NCBI GenBank assembly: GCA_050084515.1
Contig: CM114271.1
Coordinates: forward strand, 52,328,001 to 52,392,000
DNA length: 64,000 nt
Origin: Blasia pusilla
Taxonomy: Eukaryota > Marchantiophyta > Marchantiopsida > Blasiales
Direction of reading: 5' to 3'
The first letter of the stretch is position 1. Each line of letters begins with the position of its first letter. The position numbers and the translations under genes are program-made. This document shows positions 48,860 to 59,064 of this stretch, in pieces. Under the pieces are notes generated by a model. The model ran no database searches. It was not told where the DNA came from and saw only the letters and a program-made list of their open reading frames with translations.

Positions 48860-51484
48860 AGGGCATGTCAGTTGTTTTGCCTTCAGTATGAGAGACTTGG
48901 GTACGCTGAAGGGTCCCAGGATACAGATTGCGTTGGCTAGTGATCCGTCGATCTTTCTTCGACCCTACAGGTATTCTGATATGGAGCGAGCCTTGATTCA
49001 GAGCAGGAGTCAGGACTTGTGGAGTTATCACATAGGGAGTATGCATCTGCCACAATCATGCCAACAAAGAAGGATATGTATGGCAATTGGACGGATAGAT
49101 GGATGTATGGAGATTACCGTCCTATCAACCGACACACGAGGTCAGATCGGTACGCCATGCCTACTCCTGAGGAGATCTTTGATGCGGTAGGGCATGCAAA
49201 GATCTTCAGTACGTTAGATCTGTGTGTTGGCTATCATCAGCTTCCTATCAGGTTGGAGGAGAGGGAGAAGACAACATTCTAGGGGATAGATCAGTACGAG
49301 AGAGATTGCTTGTATCAGTGGCGGTTCTTACCATTTGGGTTGAAGAACGCACCTGCAGAGTTTTTGAGAGTGAAGGATAGGATTTTGGCTAGCTTGGATT
49401 TTGTACGATGTTACATAGATGATATTCTTATCTTCAGTTCCACAGTTGAGGAGCATGAGCGACATCCGGAGGAGGTGTTTCGGCAATTGCAGTTACATGG
49501 ACTCAAGTTACATCCAGGTAAGTGCAGATTCTTTCAAGAGCAGATTGAGTATTTGGGACACACCATATACCCGAGTGGGTTAGGCGTTCAGCAGACGAAG
49601 GTAGAGGCTATTGCGCAGATTTCACGCCCTACAGATGTGCGTCGAGTCCGAGCATTTCTTGGACAAGCGAACTTCTATCGACGGGATATCAAGGGTTTTA
49701 GTGCGATCGCAAAGTCTTTGACCTTGTTGACGAGACTTGATCACGTTTGGTTGTGGGGAGATGATCAGGAGCGAGCATTTCATGAGCTCAAGGACAGGTT
49801 GACGTCCTCACTCATTTTCCAGAGACCGGTTAGGGGTCGCCCATTCCAGTTACATACAGATTGGAGCATGTTGGGTCTAGGAGCATTGCTTACTCAGAGG
49901 GATGATGTAATGTACAAGAGTTTCTATTTTATAGTTGTTTCAATAAGTTCGATCCCCAAGAGGATCATTGTTTGATGAAAAGAGAGTTCAAAATTACAAT
50001 TCTGTTGTAATAGTTGTATTTAAATGTGTATGAGTTATATTCAATGTCTTATCAATATCTGCTGATCTTTCTTAGTACCAAAGGATCTTTTCTCGATTCT
50101 CTCTAGTGGAATTGACAGCATGTTTAGGTAGATTTTCCTCTCGACATCAAGAAACCTCACAGAGATCTCAACACGAAAGCTGGCTTCTCCTACTTTCGGA
50201 ACTCAATCTGTCTCGGCAGGCTACTCTCTGTCAAACAGATTTCCTACAACTCAGGTTGATTGTTTCACTGATGAGAAAGGTTCGCCTTATTCACTCTTCA
50301 TTCTGCAGACCCAAAAAGAATACTCAGACATAAGCATCGCACATCAAAATGAATGAATGATTGCTTTACTACTCCATCAAGAACGAGAAAGCTTCAAAGT
50401 GTATACAAGCTCGAGAGGGTACTACTCTCTTGCTCGGACCATTCCTATAACATAATGACTTCGTAAGAGAATGATGATTTTGGCTTCTGTCTTGCTTCTT
50501 AAATACTCGCTGGAGTGGAAGTGATCCAAAGATTCGAAGCGTTCTTGATGAAGCTAGTGTCTCTTCACTATTTCTAACTACCTAGATCTATGGTTCTCTT
50601 AGCTTTTCCTACGATCCCTGTGAATCCGCAGTACAAAACTGTCCTAACTACAAATTTGATACACAGGGTCGCGTCCTTTCCTAGTCTAACTGTTCTAACA
50701 TGCGTCGCTTGAAATCAGAGTAATTCTTAGCTTCGCTTCGCTTGGCTCCATGAGGACGAATTACTCCATGCTTCGTTCTTATTTCAGGTGCTTTGTGCTT
50801 CGCGCTTCGCACAAGAGCGAAGTACTTCTTTCTTCTTTTCTTCCTGCTTCGTTATGCTTCGTTATATAGCAAAGCACTTTGTAGAGAGAGCTTTGTTCAT
50901 CTTCGTTGAGCTTTGTTGAGCTTCGTTAAGCTTCGTTGAGCTTCGTTAATGCGTTTTCCTCTCCTCTAAGGCAAATCCTTGATCTTCCATCTCTCTGCCT
51001 TGTCCCAGGAGCTTCGCGATTCACTTTAATTTTACTCATTCTTCCTCATAATAATAAGTCATCATAATCATAATCATAATGTACAAGAGTTTTTGTTGAA
51101 TAAAAAGATATATTCTTCAAGAGTAAAAAATTGTGGGTATCACAGATGACGAGGAGAGGGAGTTCGTTGTGGCTTACACGAGCCGATGGAACAACATTGC
51201 AGAGGCAAAGTACAACTCCTATGAGGGAGAGTGCTTGCTTGGCTCTAGTGTGGGCCGTGGCACATTTCAGGAACTATTTATTCCGCAACCCTTTCACACT
51301 TATCATTGACCATCAACCGTTGAGGTGGTTGATGGAGTCCGACAAGCTTACGGGAAAGCTTGCCAAGTGGGCTCTATTACTACAGGCGTATGAGTTTGAG
51401 GTGGTTTATAGGCCAAGTCGGCTGAACCAAGATGCGGATGGGTTGAGTCGTAACCCATGTCCGAGTCAGAGAGATGACACATAA
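48860..51484 (+). pseudogene. gypsy reverse transcriptase and RNase H, split by an insertion
   Basis: RT motifs in order: DYRPINRH (about 49110), FSTLDLCVGYHQLPI (about 49204), FLPFGLKNAPAEF (about 49325), the catalytic CYIDDIL box with the two Asp codons at 49418-49423, and EYLGHTI (about 49550). A connection and RNase H region follows (about 49700-49900, with HTDWSMLGLGALL). It is interrupted at 49905 and resumes at 51150, with FTLIIDHQPLRWLM near 51290 and RLNQDADGLSR near 51420. Other lesions are a frame change near 49010 and a TAG at 49280. Removing the insertion and one target copy restores frame across the RNase H. Confidence 0.92.
49906..51144 (+). mobile_element. 1,239-bp TG...CA insertion with 5-bp target duplication, probable solo LTR
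   Basis: The insertion starts TGTAATGTAC and ends GGTATCACA. It is flanked on both sides by GATGA (49901-49905 and 51145-51149), the 5-bp duplication that retroelement integrases make. It has no coding frame, so a solo LTR fits best. The sequence AATGTACAAGAGTTT occurs near both ends. The middle (about 50730-50950) has many tandem GCTTCGTTGA-like motifs. It is AT-rich and unlike the host gypsy LTR. Orientation is assigned only from TG...CA and could be either way. Confidence 0.82.
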
Positions 51485-51514
51485 GCTCGATGGCACGGAG
51501 AGAATGATGAGGAG

Positions 51515-52750
51515 ATGGTGCCCGGTTGGCATGCATCTGCCTATCTTTGTTGGTTGACTATGGCAGGTCAACCACATGTGATGACTTCAGTGGTGGGGTT
51601 GGATGATGAGTCTTTGGATCCGGAGGTCAATGAGGAGGCGATAGGTGGTCGTGATATCCATGACGATCTGGAGGTTGTGGAGTTCTTGCGTACTGGTATC
51701 ATAGCAAGCACAGTGAGTGCTAAGGAGCGGGATCGGATCCTACAGAGAGCCAGGAGGTTCAGGTGGGAGGGGACTCACATTTTGCGGGTATGGGGAGATG
51801 GTAGGATACGAGAGGTACCTCATCCTTCCCAGCGAGCACGTGTAGTACGACATGCCCATGAAGAGTTGGGACATTTTGGAGTGAAGCGTACTTATAGCTT
51901 ACTCCATATTCAGTATTGGTGGCACGACATGCATACTGGGGTATAGCAGTTTGTGGCTAGATGTATGGTATGTGACAGAGTGTGAGTATCCTTCAATGCT
52001 CCCACTCCGCAGTTATATCCTTTGCCGATTATGAGTTTAGGTTATCGGTGGATTTTAGACTTTGCGGGACCTTTGCCATTGACGGGGCGTCATCATAGGT
52101 ACGTGTTGGTCATGATGGAGCATTTCTCCAAGTGGATAGAGTTGGTGGCACTACCGAACAAGGCGATAAAGGGAACAACTTATGTATTTCTAGTTCTTGT
52201 GCTTAGTCACTTTGGTGCACGGGCGAAGGTGTTGACTCACTAGGGTACCGAGTTCAGGAGAGAGTTTCAAGCCTTGTGTGATCAGGCGTTGATAGATCAC
52301 CGCACCACGTCTCAAGATTATCTTGAGGCGGATGGGTTGGCGGAGAGAGTGGTACACACAGTGAAGAGAGGATTGCGCAAGTATGGCTTGCAGCGGGGAT
52401 AGTTGAGGGAGTGGGACCTACAATTGCCATTGTTGGCTATGGGTTATCGCTTTAGTCGGCAGGCATCCTTGGCGTCATTTTCATGGTACTTTTTGCTCTT
52501 TGGGAGAGAGCCTGATTTACCTGCAGCGATTCGACGTGACATGGCAGAGGTGTTAGATCTTGATGATCCATATGTGTGGGTACAAGCATGTTCTTAGAGG
52601 GCGGAGTTTTTTCGTAGAGTTATGTCTATGGCCTTTGAGAACTTAGCTATTGCTCAGCATAGAGATACATTGAGGTACGCGACCATTCATGGAGGAGGTT
52701 ATTGTCCATGGATCAGGAGGTTTCATCCTAGAGATTATGTGTATTTATAG
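51515..52750 (+). pseudogene. gypsy integrase
   Basis: The N-terminal zinc-binding region has HAHEELGHFGVKRTY near 51850 and CMVC near 51970. The catalytic core begins WILDFAGPLPLTG near 52052, where the first Asp is intact. The second catalytic position lies in VLTH-stop-GTEF near 52230; His now stands where Asp is usual, followed by a stop. The Glu is kept in GLAERVV near 52340. Further stops lie at 51944, 52400, 52595 and 52748. The frame is otherwise shared over long distances, so the decay is mostly by substitution. Confidence 0.88.
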
Positions 52751-52801
52751 CAGGCGGCACCCACGACGCTAGATGTCACTGTAGGGCGCACGATCCTACG
52801 T

Positions 52802-53100
52802 GTGCGCGAGGTATTACCGATCGGAGTCCTCATGTTGGAGAGACAGAATGGTATGGTTTGGAAGGATCATGTCCGCAATTGTGCGTCATGTCATCTTCCG
52901 AACATAGACGGGATAGTGAATTCAAGATTTGCAATGGTACCTGCAGGCTTGAGGTGTATGTTGTGCGGATCTACGAGGGGTACAGCCACCATGTTGGTAT
53001 GTGATGGTTGTTCTCGAGGGTGGCATATGTCATCTCTGACCCCCCCTCTTGATTTGGTTCCCACAGGATGATGGATGTGTCCGAGACGTGTATAGGGTAG
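52802..53100 (+). pseudogene. integrase C-terminal tail with PHD finger
   Basis: After an integrase-tail segment (LRVREVLPIGVLMLE ... VWKDHVRNC, about 52797-52880) comes a C4HC3 PHD pattern. CMLC has its first Cys codon at 52955, CDGC its first at 53000, and RGWHM follows with the His codon at 53024. Next are LTPPLDLVP and, after a TGA at 53069, WMCP. The ligand after the His is now Ser and the last Cys is now Arg, so this copy cannot fold a normal finger. PHD fingers read histone H3 tails, so this sits where chromoviruses carry a chromodomain and may have guided integration. Confidence 0.8.
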
Positions 53101-53146
53101 TAGGGTGATTTTTTCTATTTGGAGTTGGGGGAATCCAACTGCCAGC

Positions 53147-53156
53147 TAGGAGGGCG
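53147..53156 (+). promoter_or_regulatory. polypurine tract for plus-strand priming
   Basis: AGGAGGGCGG immediately precedes the direct-repeat block at 53157. The same position in the minus-strand remnant near 5255 has a matching purine run. Its place suggests that the 3' LTR begins at 53157 rather than 53298. Confidence 0.55.
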
Positions 53157-53569
53157 GTTGTATGATCTCCATGTATATGTATGAGTTGATTTTTGTACAT
53201 GTGTGGATCGACCTGTGTGTGGAGAAGATCGGTGTTGTGTGGTGTAGATGTGACCAGCGATGTATGTTGTGTAGCGATATGTCTGCGCACGACAGCTGTC
53301 ACATCTAGGTAGCCGATAGGCCGAGATCTATCATGGATAGGGCGTAGGAGCCCGCAGACTATCTTGGATGTAACTTTGTCCCACTGTATCGGATGAGGTT
53401 GAGGATAGGTCCATTATGTCACGAACGTTATTTCTGACAACTTTCATGTTGAGATCTTTCACAGTCGGGTGACTTGTTGACCAGGTCACCCGCCTCTAGT
53501 AACCTGTGCGTGCAGGTTACCAAGGGGACCCTATTTTTAGGGGAAAAGCCTTTTTGCTCTTCCCAACCC

Positions 53570-53577
53570 TATATAAG
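53570..53577 (+). promoter_or_regulatory. LTR TATA box
   Basis: TATATAAG in the middle of the LTR, followed six bases later by a conserved stem-loop, fits the U3/R border. Confidence 0.6.
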
Positions 53578-53582
53578 AGAGG

Positions 53583-53606
53583 AAGATGGCTTTCCTAAGC
53601 CATCTT
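53583..53606 (+). repeat. conserved LTR stem-loop
   Basis: Perfect 10-bp arms, AAGATGGCTT (53583-53592) and AAGCCATCTT (53597-53606), around a 4-base loop. The stem recurs near 20760 and 4800 and, weakened, at 21720 and 3560, although loop sequences differ. It would lie at the 5' end of the element RNA. Confidence 0.75.
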
Positions 53607-53913
53607 TCTCATGTTGGGCCGTTGGAGCACCTCTCTTGTATGTGTGTGAGATAGGACTAGGATGCTAGCATCCGGATTCCTTGATAGCACAAGATGAACG
53701 AGGCTCGATATGCCGATGTAGATTAAGGAGTGGAGTTTTAGGCCGGGTGTGCCGTTTTTACTACTCTTTATTATTGTTGTGTGATCTCCATCTATATGTA
53801 TGAGTTGATTTTTGTACATGTGTGGATCGACCCGTGTGTGGGGAAGATCAGTGTTGTGTGGTGTAGATGTGACCAGCGATGTATGTTGTGTAGCGATATG
53901 TATGCGCATGACA

Positions 53914-54043
53914 TGTTGCATATAATTTTAAATCTTTTTCTTGTTGCCATAGCATGTGAAATATTTTCTTGCTGCCCAATTGTCACATGTGAAACATATG
54001 GATGTTTGCAAATCAAGGAGGCACTCTCCGATAATAATATTGA
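53914..54043 (-). mobile_element. Helitron-like 5' fragment flanking the gypsy LTR
   Basis: On the minus strand it starts TCAATATTATTATCGGAGAG after an A at 54044. It aligns with 38339-38460 through TTGATTTGCAAA, the TGTGACAATTGGGCAGCAAGAAAAT block and GGCAACAAGAAAAAG. It is cut off exactly at the LTR edge, which suggests the gypsy element inserted into it. Confidence 0.55.
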
Positions 54044-55095
54044 TTTGGTTAGTCCACACCCCACAACCTCTTAAGGGTTGCAACACTTGTTAGATTTCGC
54101 TCGCCAAGTGAAAATTTGAAGCTTCTATAATCCATGCTCGAGATGTCTTATTTTGTGTGATTGAACTAACGAAAATAATATGACATGCATATGTGATGCC
54201 ATGAGCATCTCGGAGGTGACATGTGGATGGCCTGTGTCTCTTATTTCAAAAACAAAAATTAGTCAAATATGTTTTTTAAATGAACATCAACTTGTAATTT
54301 TTATCAACAAAAATTCTATTATTAGAACTTGTTTATATAAACTTTTCATGATTGAATTTCTTTAAAAGTATTTGGTATCATTTTTTAGTGGTAGATTTTT
54401 TGCATTGTGCATGATTAATATAGTCTATTATTAGGGTAGGATATGTTTTCATTTTGAGGAACCTCCATGTTTGACTTATTTCTTTTGGGAAATTAGAAAA
54501 TGCGTTTCACAATAAGAAAATCTATCTTCATTTTTACGAACGTTAGGAATCAAACAATGTTACAAATGATTTGTACAAAATTATGAAAATAAAAAGCTTA
54601 AAAAGTTTGAATTGAATAAATCTGACAATACACTAACCATTTAACTAGAACTTTGAAAAAAATGCAAGTATTGCATGGAATGAAAATTTTGTCCATGCTA
54701 TGCACGGGTTTTTGCCCAGTCGAAATCATAAGTAAGGAGAGCCAATTGACGTTAAGCTTGATGGAAGTATTCCACAACTGCTCCAGGCCACAACTGCTTC
54801 GAAGCTGTGAACGGACGTTGTTATGCGTTAGGTCAGGAACTTTCCAGTTTTGGTCGTCTCTGCAAAAGCACTGGCCAGTGACGGCCGTGTTAATGAATTA
54901 TGAACGTCCTAACTCTACTATCGAAGCTACGACTAATGACTGACACAAGATCCACATTTCACGCATGCGAGATGACCAGCCGCTGCAGAAATCGGTTACG
55001 AATGATCCACCTGCTCGGATTCTTCTGTCAGAAACATTCAACACTTTCCGATGAATGAATGACAGTAGCTCGTTTCCGTGCGATCTATCTTCGCG
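54044..55095. other. AT-rich to mixed spacer, no gene recognised
   Basis: AT-rich up to about 54,650, then more balanced. A degenerate GCACGGG-containing Helitron-like end may lie near 54,690. No coding signal was found. Confidence 0.4.
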
Positions 55096-55175
55096 GATTT
55101 CATGGTTTGCGGATTCCAGCGGCACTTCTAACCCCAAGGGTAGAAGTGCCGCTGGAATCCGCAAACCATGAAATC
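55096..55175. repeat. perfect inverted repeat, 35-bp arms
   Basis: Arms 55096-55130 and 55141-55175 are perfect reverse complements around a 10-base loop. With one bulge the pairing extends a few bases into the loop (ACCC/GGGT). Perfect arms imply recent origin or gene conversion. Confidence 0.93.
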
Positions 55176-55849
55176 GATGTCTGATAGTCCTCTGTCAGAA
55201 CGGGATACAGCGAATCGCTGTTTGCCTCCTGTTTGCATTTTCACATGCGTGTGTGTTTGCGGGACCACTAGGGATTCGGAAACAATTTTCAAGGCCTTTC
55301 AGAGTAGCGTGACGAATGATTGCAAGAAAATCTTCCGGTTGTGGTCAGAACGGTGCTTTTTTCGAACGCCGAAGTCCAGTGTTGTGCAGTGTAGTAGATT
55401 GGTGGTTGCGGAAGAATTCGAAAACGCATCCCGCTAAGTTGGCCGCTCATCAGCGCGTTTGAACACTTTGATATTCGAAATGGTGTTCCCACTGATCACC
55501 TCATCTCGATACTTTTTAATCCTCATCTACCTGAGCACACGGAAGAGATAATTCTCTGCTCCCAAATCCAAATCAGGGGCTAGGTCATCCGTTCCACCCC
55601 TCACTCTCTCTCTCTCTTGTTACGCATTAACTGTTCTGTTTCCGCACGACATTGAACTCAAGGATTTCCAAATAGTTTGAGCAAAACTCTGGTCTCCGTC
55701 GCTTTCAATTTTGAACACGCATAGGATCGATTGATCGACGTGCCAAGAGATGGCCACTCCGACGTTCCTAAAGTGCTCCGAGTTTTTTTTTTTCAACAAT
55801 GAACTTCAATAAAAACGCTTGATGGAAAAGAGATAGGATGTCAAAGATA

Positions 55850-57095
55850 CCAAAGAGGGGGCATAGAGAGCCAAAACCCGTGGACCATAACTTACCGTGA
55901 AAAGAAAGAAGGGGCCTTCCCCATTTCGACCAAACTCACCAACGGCGGAGACAATATCCACAACACTTAGAGAATTGTGACTACTACCAAATGGGCCTCT
56001 AGCATTTAGGAGTCTCCAACCACCTAAGCCCGTGGTTAAAGCCCCTTTGCATGGGCACGTAACAAAGTTATGGGGACCCGTTGTCTACAATAAATAATCG
56101 CAATAGTTAAGGACAATCCATTTTTCGACTGGAATTGATGGGCGCCATCCATAAAGATCGAGTCAAACTTCTCCTCCATAGCCCGGTCCATCTCAATGGC
56201 TAGGGGGACAAATCGATATTCATCATGAAGTCGATTATAAATATGGGTCTTCTTTACAACCGACGCCGCAGCTCCTTGTAGCAATCTCCCTTGTGCCACC
56301 ACTTGGGCTCGCACCGCCTCCCGCGTAAGATCCGTCACTACAACATCCGCCACTCATCACCTCAAACTCCCATGTCATATAAAGATGAGCACGGATAAGG
56401 GAATCCCACATGAAATAATGCCTCTCTCTCTCTCTCTACACATAAAAGCCACTCTCGTGAACAACACATAACATGATATCCCGCACATGGTGAGTGACTA
56501 TTCCAAACAATGATGCATTAATGGATGCCATTACTTATGTCTCACAATTCAAATCGGGGACCTAAAATTTACCCTCATCCGTGTGGACAAAGAGAGCTAA
56601 ACCCGTTGATGTCAAGCTTGATTTTAAGTTCCGAATGTATCCCGCATGTAACACGGAGGATGCGTATCCTTCTTATACACTTAATCCAGCTTAGATCGCT
56701 AATGGAGGTACTCCTTCCACTACCAACAATCAAAGATACAGCCGAAACATTAACGGAGGCATTTCCACAATAATCGAATAGGCAACTGACAAAACCATGG
56801 AAGCACGATCACCAACACCTAATACAAGGACAAACAAACCAACTGCTGCTGTATAATGGCAAATCTGAAGGAGATACTTGCGGAAAAACTCACACTAGCT
56901 CGATCATAGGATACTTAGATCAAATTATAATATGAGGCAATCTCAAACGAATAATATACACTTTAATAGAAACTGGGATGGAAAACCCATCGGGATAGAG
57001 AGCCCCAAAAACCCGCGGGCCAAAATCGGTCTCGAAGAGAGCCTCCCCCTAACGACCAAAATCACCAACAACAACGGCGTCGTCCTTGCCACGGG
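55850..57095. repeat. pair of related repeats, about 110 bp each
   Basis: Segments at about 55850-55970 and 56985-57095 share GATAGAGAGCC-AAA-CCCG-GG-CCA, then CGACCAAA-TCACCAAC. They flank a retrotransposon-like coding remnant at 56036-56353, so they may be parts of one decayed repeat family in direct orientation. Confidence 0.5.
56036..56353 (-). pseudogene. possible retroelement-derived fragment
   Basis: A 105-codon ATG frame. The C-terminal half (FVPLAIEMDRAMEEKFD ... YCRQRVPITLLRAHAKG) resembles the tail of reverse-transcriptase-type polyproteins often found in plant genomes. No catalytic motif is present. It is bounded by repeated non-coding sequence. Assignment is by general resemblance only. 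Confidence 0.35.
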
Positions 57096-57167
57096 ACCTT
57101 AGAGCTAGAGCTAACCCTCTTGTGGGACTATGCCGGTTCCTAATAGGCTAGTCTAACCTATTCGAGT

Positions 57168-57404
57168 TTAGTCTAGTCTAGTGTAGGACTTGTTGCAATT
57201 GTTGCGAACCAGCATCGATGCGCGCGAGATCAGGGTTCCGTCTATGCACCCATTCGATGCCAGGGAAAACCACGGAAACACCGGACTAGTGAGTGCGAAA
57301 CTTGGTGTAGCACATAAAACTCGACAAGGCCAGGAGGACCACAAAGTAGCCCAGGACTCGATAAGAATGAGAATAGCATATACGTTTGCAAACATCGGTG
57401 GCAT
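57168..57404 (-). pseudogene. possible PIF/Harbinger transposase fragment
   Basis: The frame contains NGCIDGTLI, close to the GC(I/L)DGTHI block that holds the first catalytic Asp of PIF/Harbinger DDE transposases. It is followed by RNNCNKSYT, where such proteins have a R-N-Y-like segment. Only this block is visible. Confidence 0.3.
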
Positions 57405-59064
57405 ACGGGCCTAGGAAACTCCGTATGATCAGAAAGTCTAGAAAGGTGAGTAGATTAGAGTAGATTAGGAGTTTAGGACAAATGTCAAGCGGCAGTTGAC
57501 TGCGATGTAAGGTCAGTGCGAGTCACATGGAGGCTACTTACGTTGACACGAGCATGGGAATGAACATGAGGGCTCTCGTGGAGCGCGCGCTGAACCCTAG
57601 GTTTCTCGAGACCCACAAGTGTTCTGTCCCAACATGAGCACGCAGCACAACCGCAATCGCTGTTCACCTTATCAATCGGGGCCCACATTAAGGTCGCTTA
57701 GAAGCCTTTACAGTTGTAGACATGGCCGTGACACAGTTGAGGTCGATTGCTACTTACGTAATCTTCGGGCTCGGGCTGAATGTCATTTTACTTGGTTGAT
57801 TGTTAGTTAAGTAAAGTCAGAGAAGTGAGGAACGAATCATGTACGGAAAATGCATGCTGATTCTGTCATGTTTGGTAGGACTTTCGCCGTACTCAAAATT
57901 GTAAGGGTCTCTCCATTTTTATCAGTGGGTATGCCGGAGATCTTCCTGGTAGAAATTTAGGTTCATGCTTGACCAGTATGTCAAGGAAAGTAAGCAATCG
58001 ATGGGAAAGGATTAGAGGTGGCTACTTGTGCTTTTGTCACCAACGTGCTACCTAAGACATATTGTTATACACTGGATTGTTTCAGAGATCAAGATAAGGT
58101 GTAAATTTTCCCAATCAAACGGATTTTCATATATTGCAAATAAATCTGTATTGCATTCTAGAAACTTATGTCCTGTCCTCGAAAATCTTTACAAATCTCG
58201 AGAGCGGAATGAAGTCTTTACTGACTTGACTCCACACTGAGGATCCAAGTCCACATGGAGAATCATGGCGGGGCCGTCTTGAAATGTTAGCAATTCGATC
58301 TCAAATTTCGCGAACAGTCGTTAAGCTTGTGGAATTTGAGCAAGGGTTTTGAACAGGTAAGCTAGTTACGGGCCTCATGGGCTACTTTTTTTGGTGTCTT
58401 CAGACTGGCTTTTGCCCGGCTCTAGTGATGGCGTTGGAAACGTTCTGCACCAGGAAATATGGACTGCACGTCTCATTTCAAGGACGTTTGGTGTGGGAAA
58501 TGATTGCGCGACCGTAACCGACACAATTTTTCAGGGAGAATTTGCTTAGACTTGGTTTCATGAATGAAATCTCTCGTTACTTTGGGACTTCTGGTCAAGG
58601 TCTGGACGTACGCAGAAAATAGAAACATATTGATTCAATCGGGAAAAATATGGAGCCCTCCCTTGTGAAAACATTTGAATTTGCTCTTCACAGCCTTCTC
58701 CGATCCAGGGGAATTGCCCGATCTGCGACTTCTTCATGTTCATGGGGTGGTAAAGTTCAGCACGACCAGCCACAAGCCTCACGGGAATGCTTTCTCTCGA
58801 AACATCGAATGTACCGTCATTCGTTATCGATACAGATCAAATTGAGAGTTTCCATTCCACTCCTTTCGATGATGAAACTCAGCCATATTATGCATTGCTC
58901 ATCCTAACTGCAGTCCAAAGTTTATCCTAGACTATGCGCAGCAACCAGAATCTGCCGTTGGAAACAGAGTAATTTTATATTCAGCACGAATTTGCTTAAT
59001 TCGTTCAATGGTTGATGCGTTGCTTCCGTTGCATTGCACCCGAAAACTCAACTTGTTCTCGATG
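57405..59064. other. no gene recognised
   Basis: Mixed composition with short frames on both strands and no known domains. It is the downstream flank of the minus-strand EXORDIUM-like pseudogene. Confidence 0.45.

Larger units (their letters stand above)
44030..53913 (+). mobile_element. Ty3/gypsy retrotransposon with DNA methyltransferase and PHD finger
   Basis: Order on the plus strand: leader (44030-44640), gag, aspartic protease, cytosine-C5 methyltransferase, reverse transcriptase/RNase H, integrase, PHD finger, purine tract, 3' LTR. RT-before-integrase order and the RT motifs define it as Ty3/gypsy. No 5' LTR is recognisable upstream of the leader. The element is dead: stops occur in every domain, with a few frameshifts and a 1,239-bp insertion at 49906-51144. 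Remnants at 3.2-5.5, 13.2-14.4, 20.6-22.0 and 43.7 kb show the family is multicopy. The right flank (53914-54043) is Helitron-like sequence. Confidence 0.9.
53157..53913 (+). mobile_element. 3' LTR with internal terminal direct repeats
   Basis: A 140-bp block (53157-53297) recurs at about 53780-53913, so sequence that ends GTATGCGCATGACA appears at both ends of the region. Two readings are possible: an LTR of about 757 bp whose ends carry direct repeats, or an LTR of 616 bp (53298-53913, TGTCACATCT to GCATGACA) preceded by a copy of its own 3' end. The minus-strand remnant at 4488-5265 has the same arrangement, so it is a family trait. TATATAAG at 53570-53577 is the likely promoter. Confidence 0.82.

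Noticed and set aside
53157-53913. CRISPR-like or satellite direct repeats
   Set aside because: Only two copies of the 140-bp block exist here and they are explained by LTR structure, which is repeated in another copy of the family.
55096-55175. a microRNA precursor
   Set aside because: The stem is perfectly paired and short with no mismatches typical of plant precursors, and no target was evident.
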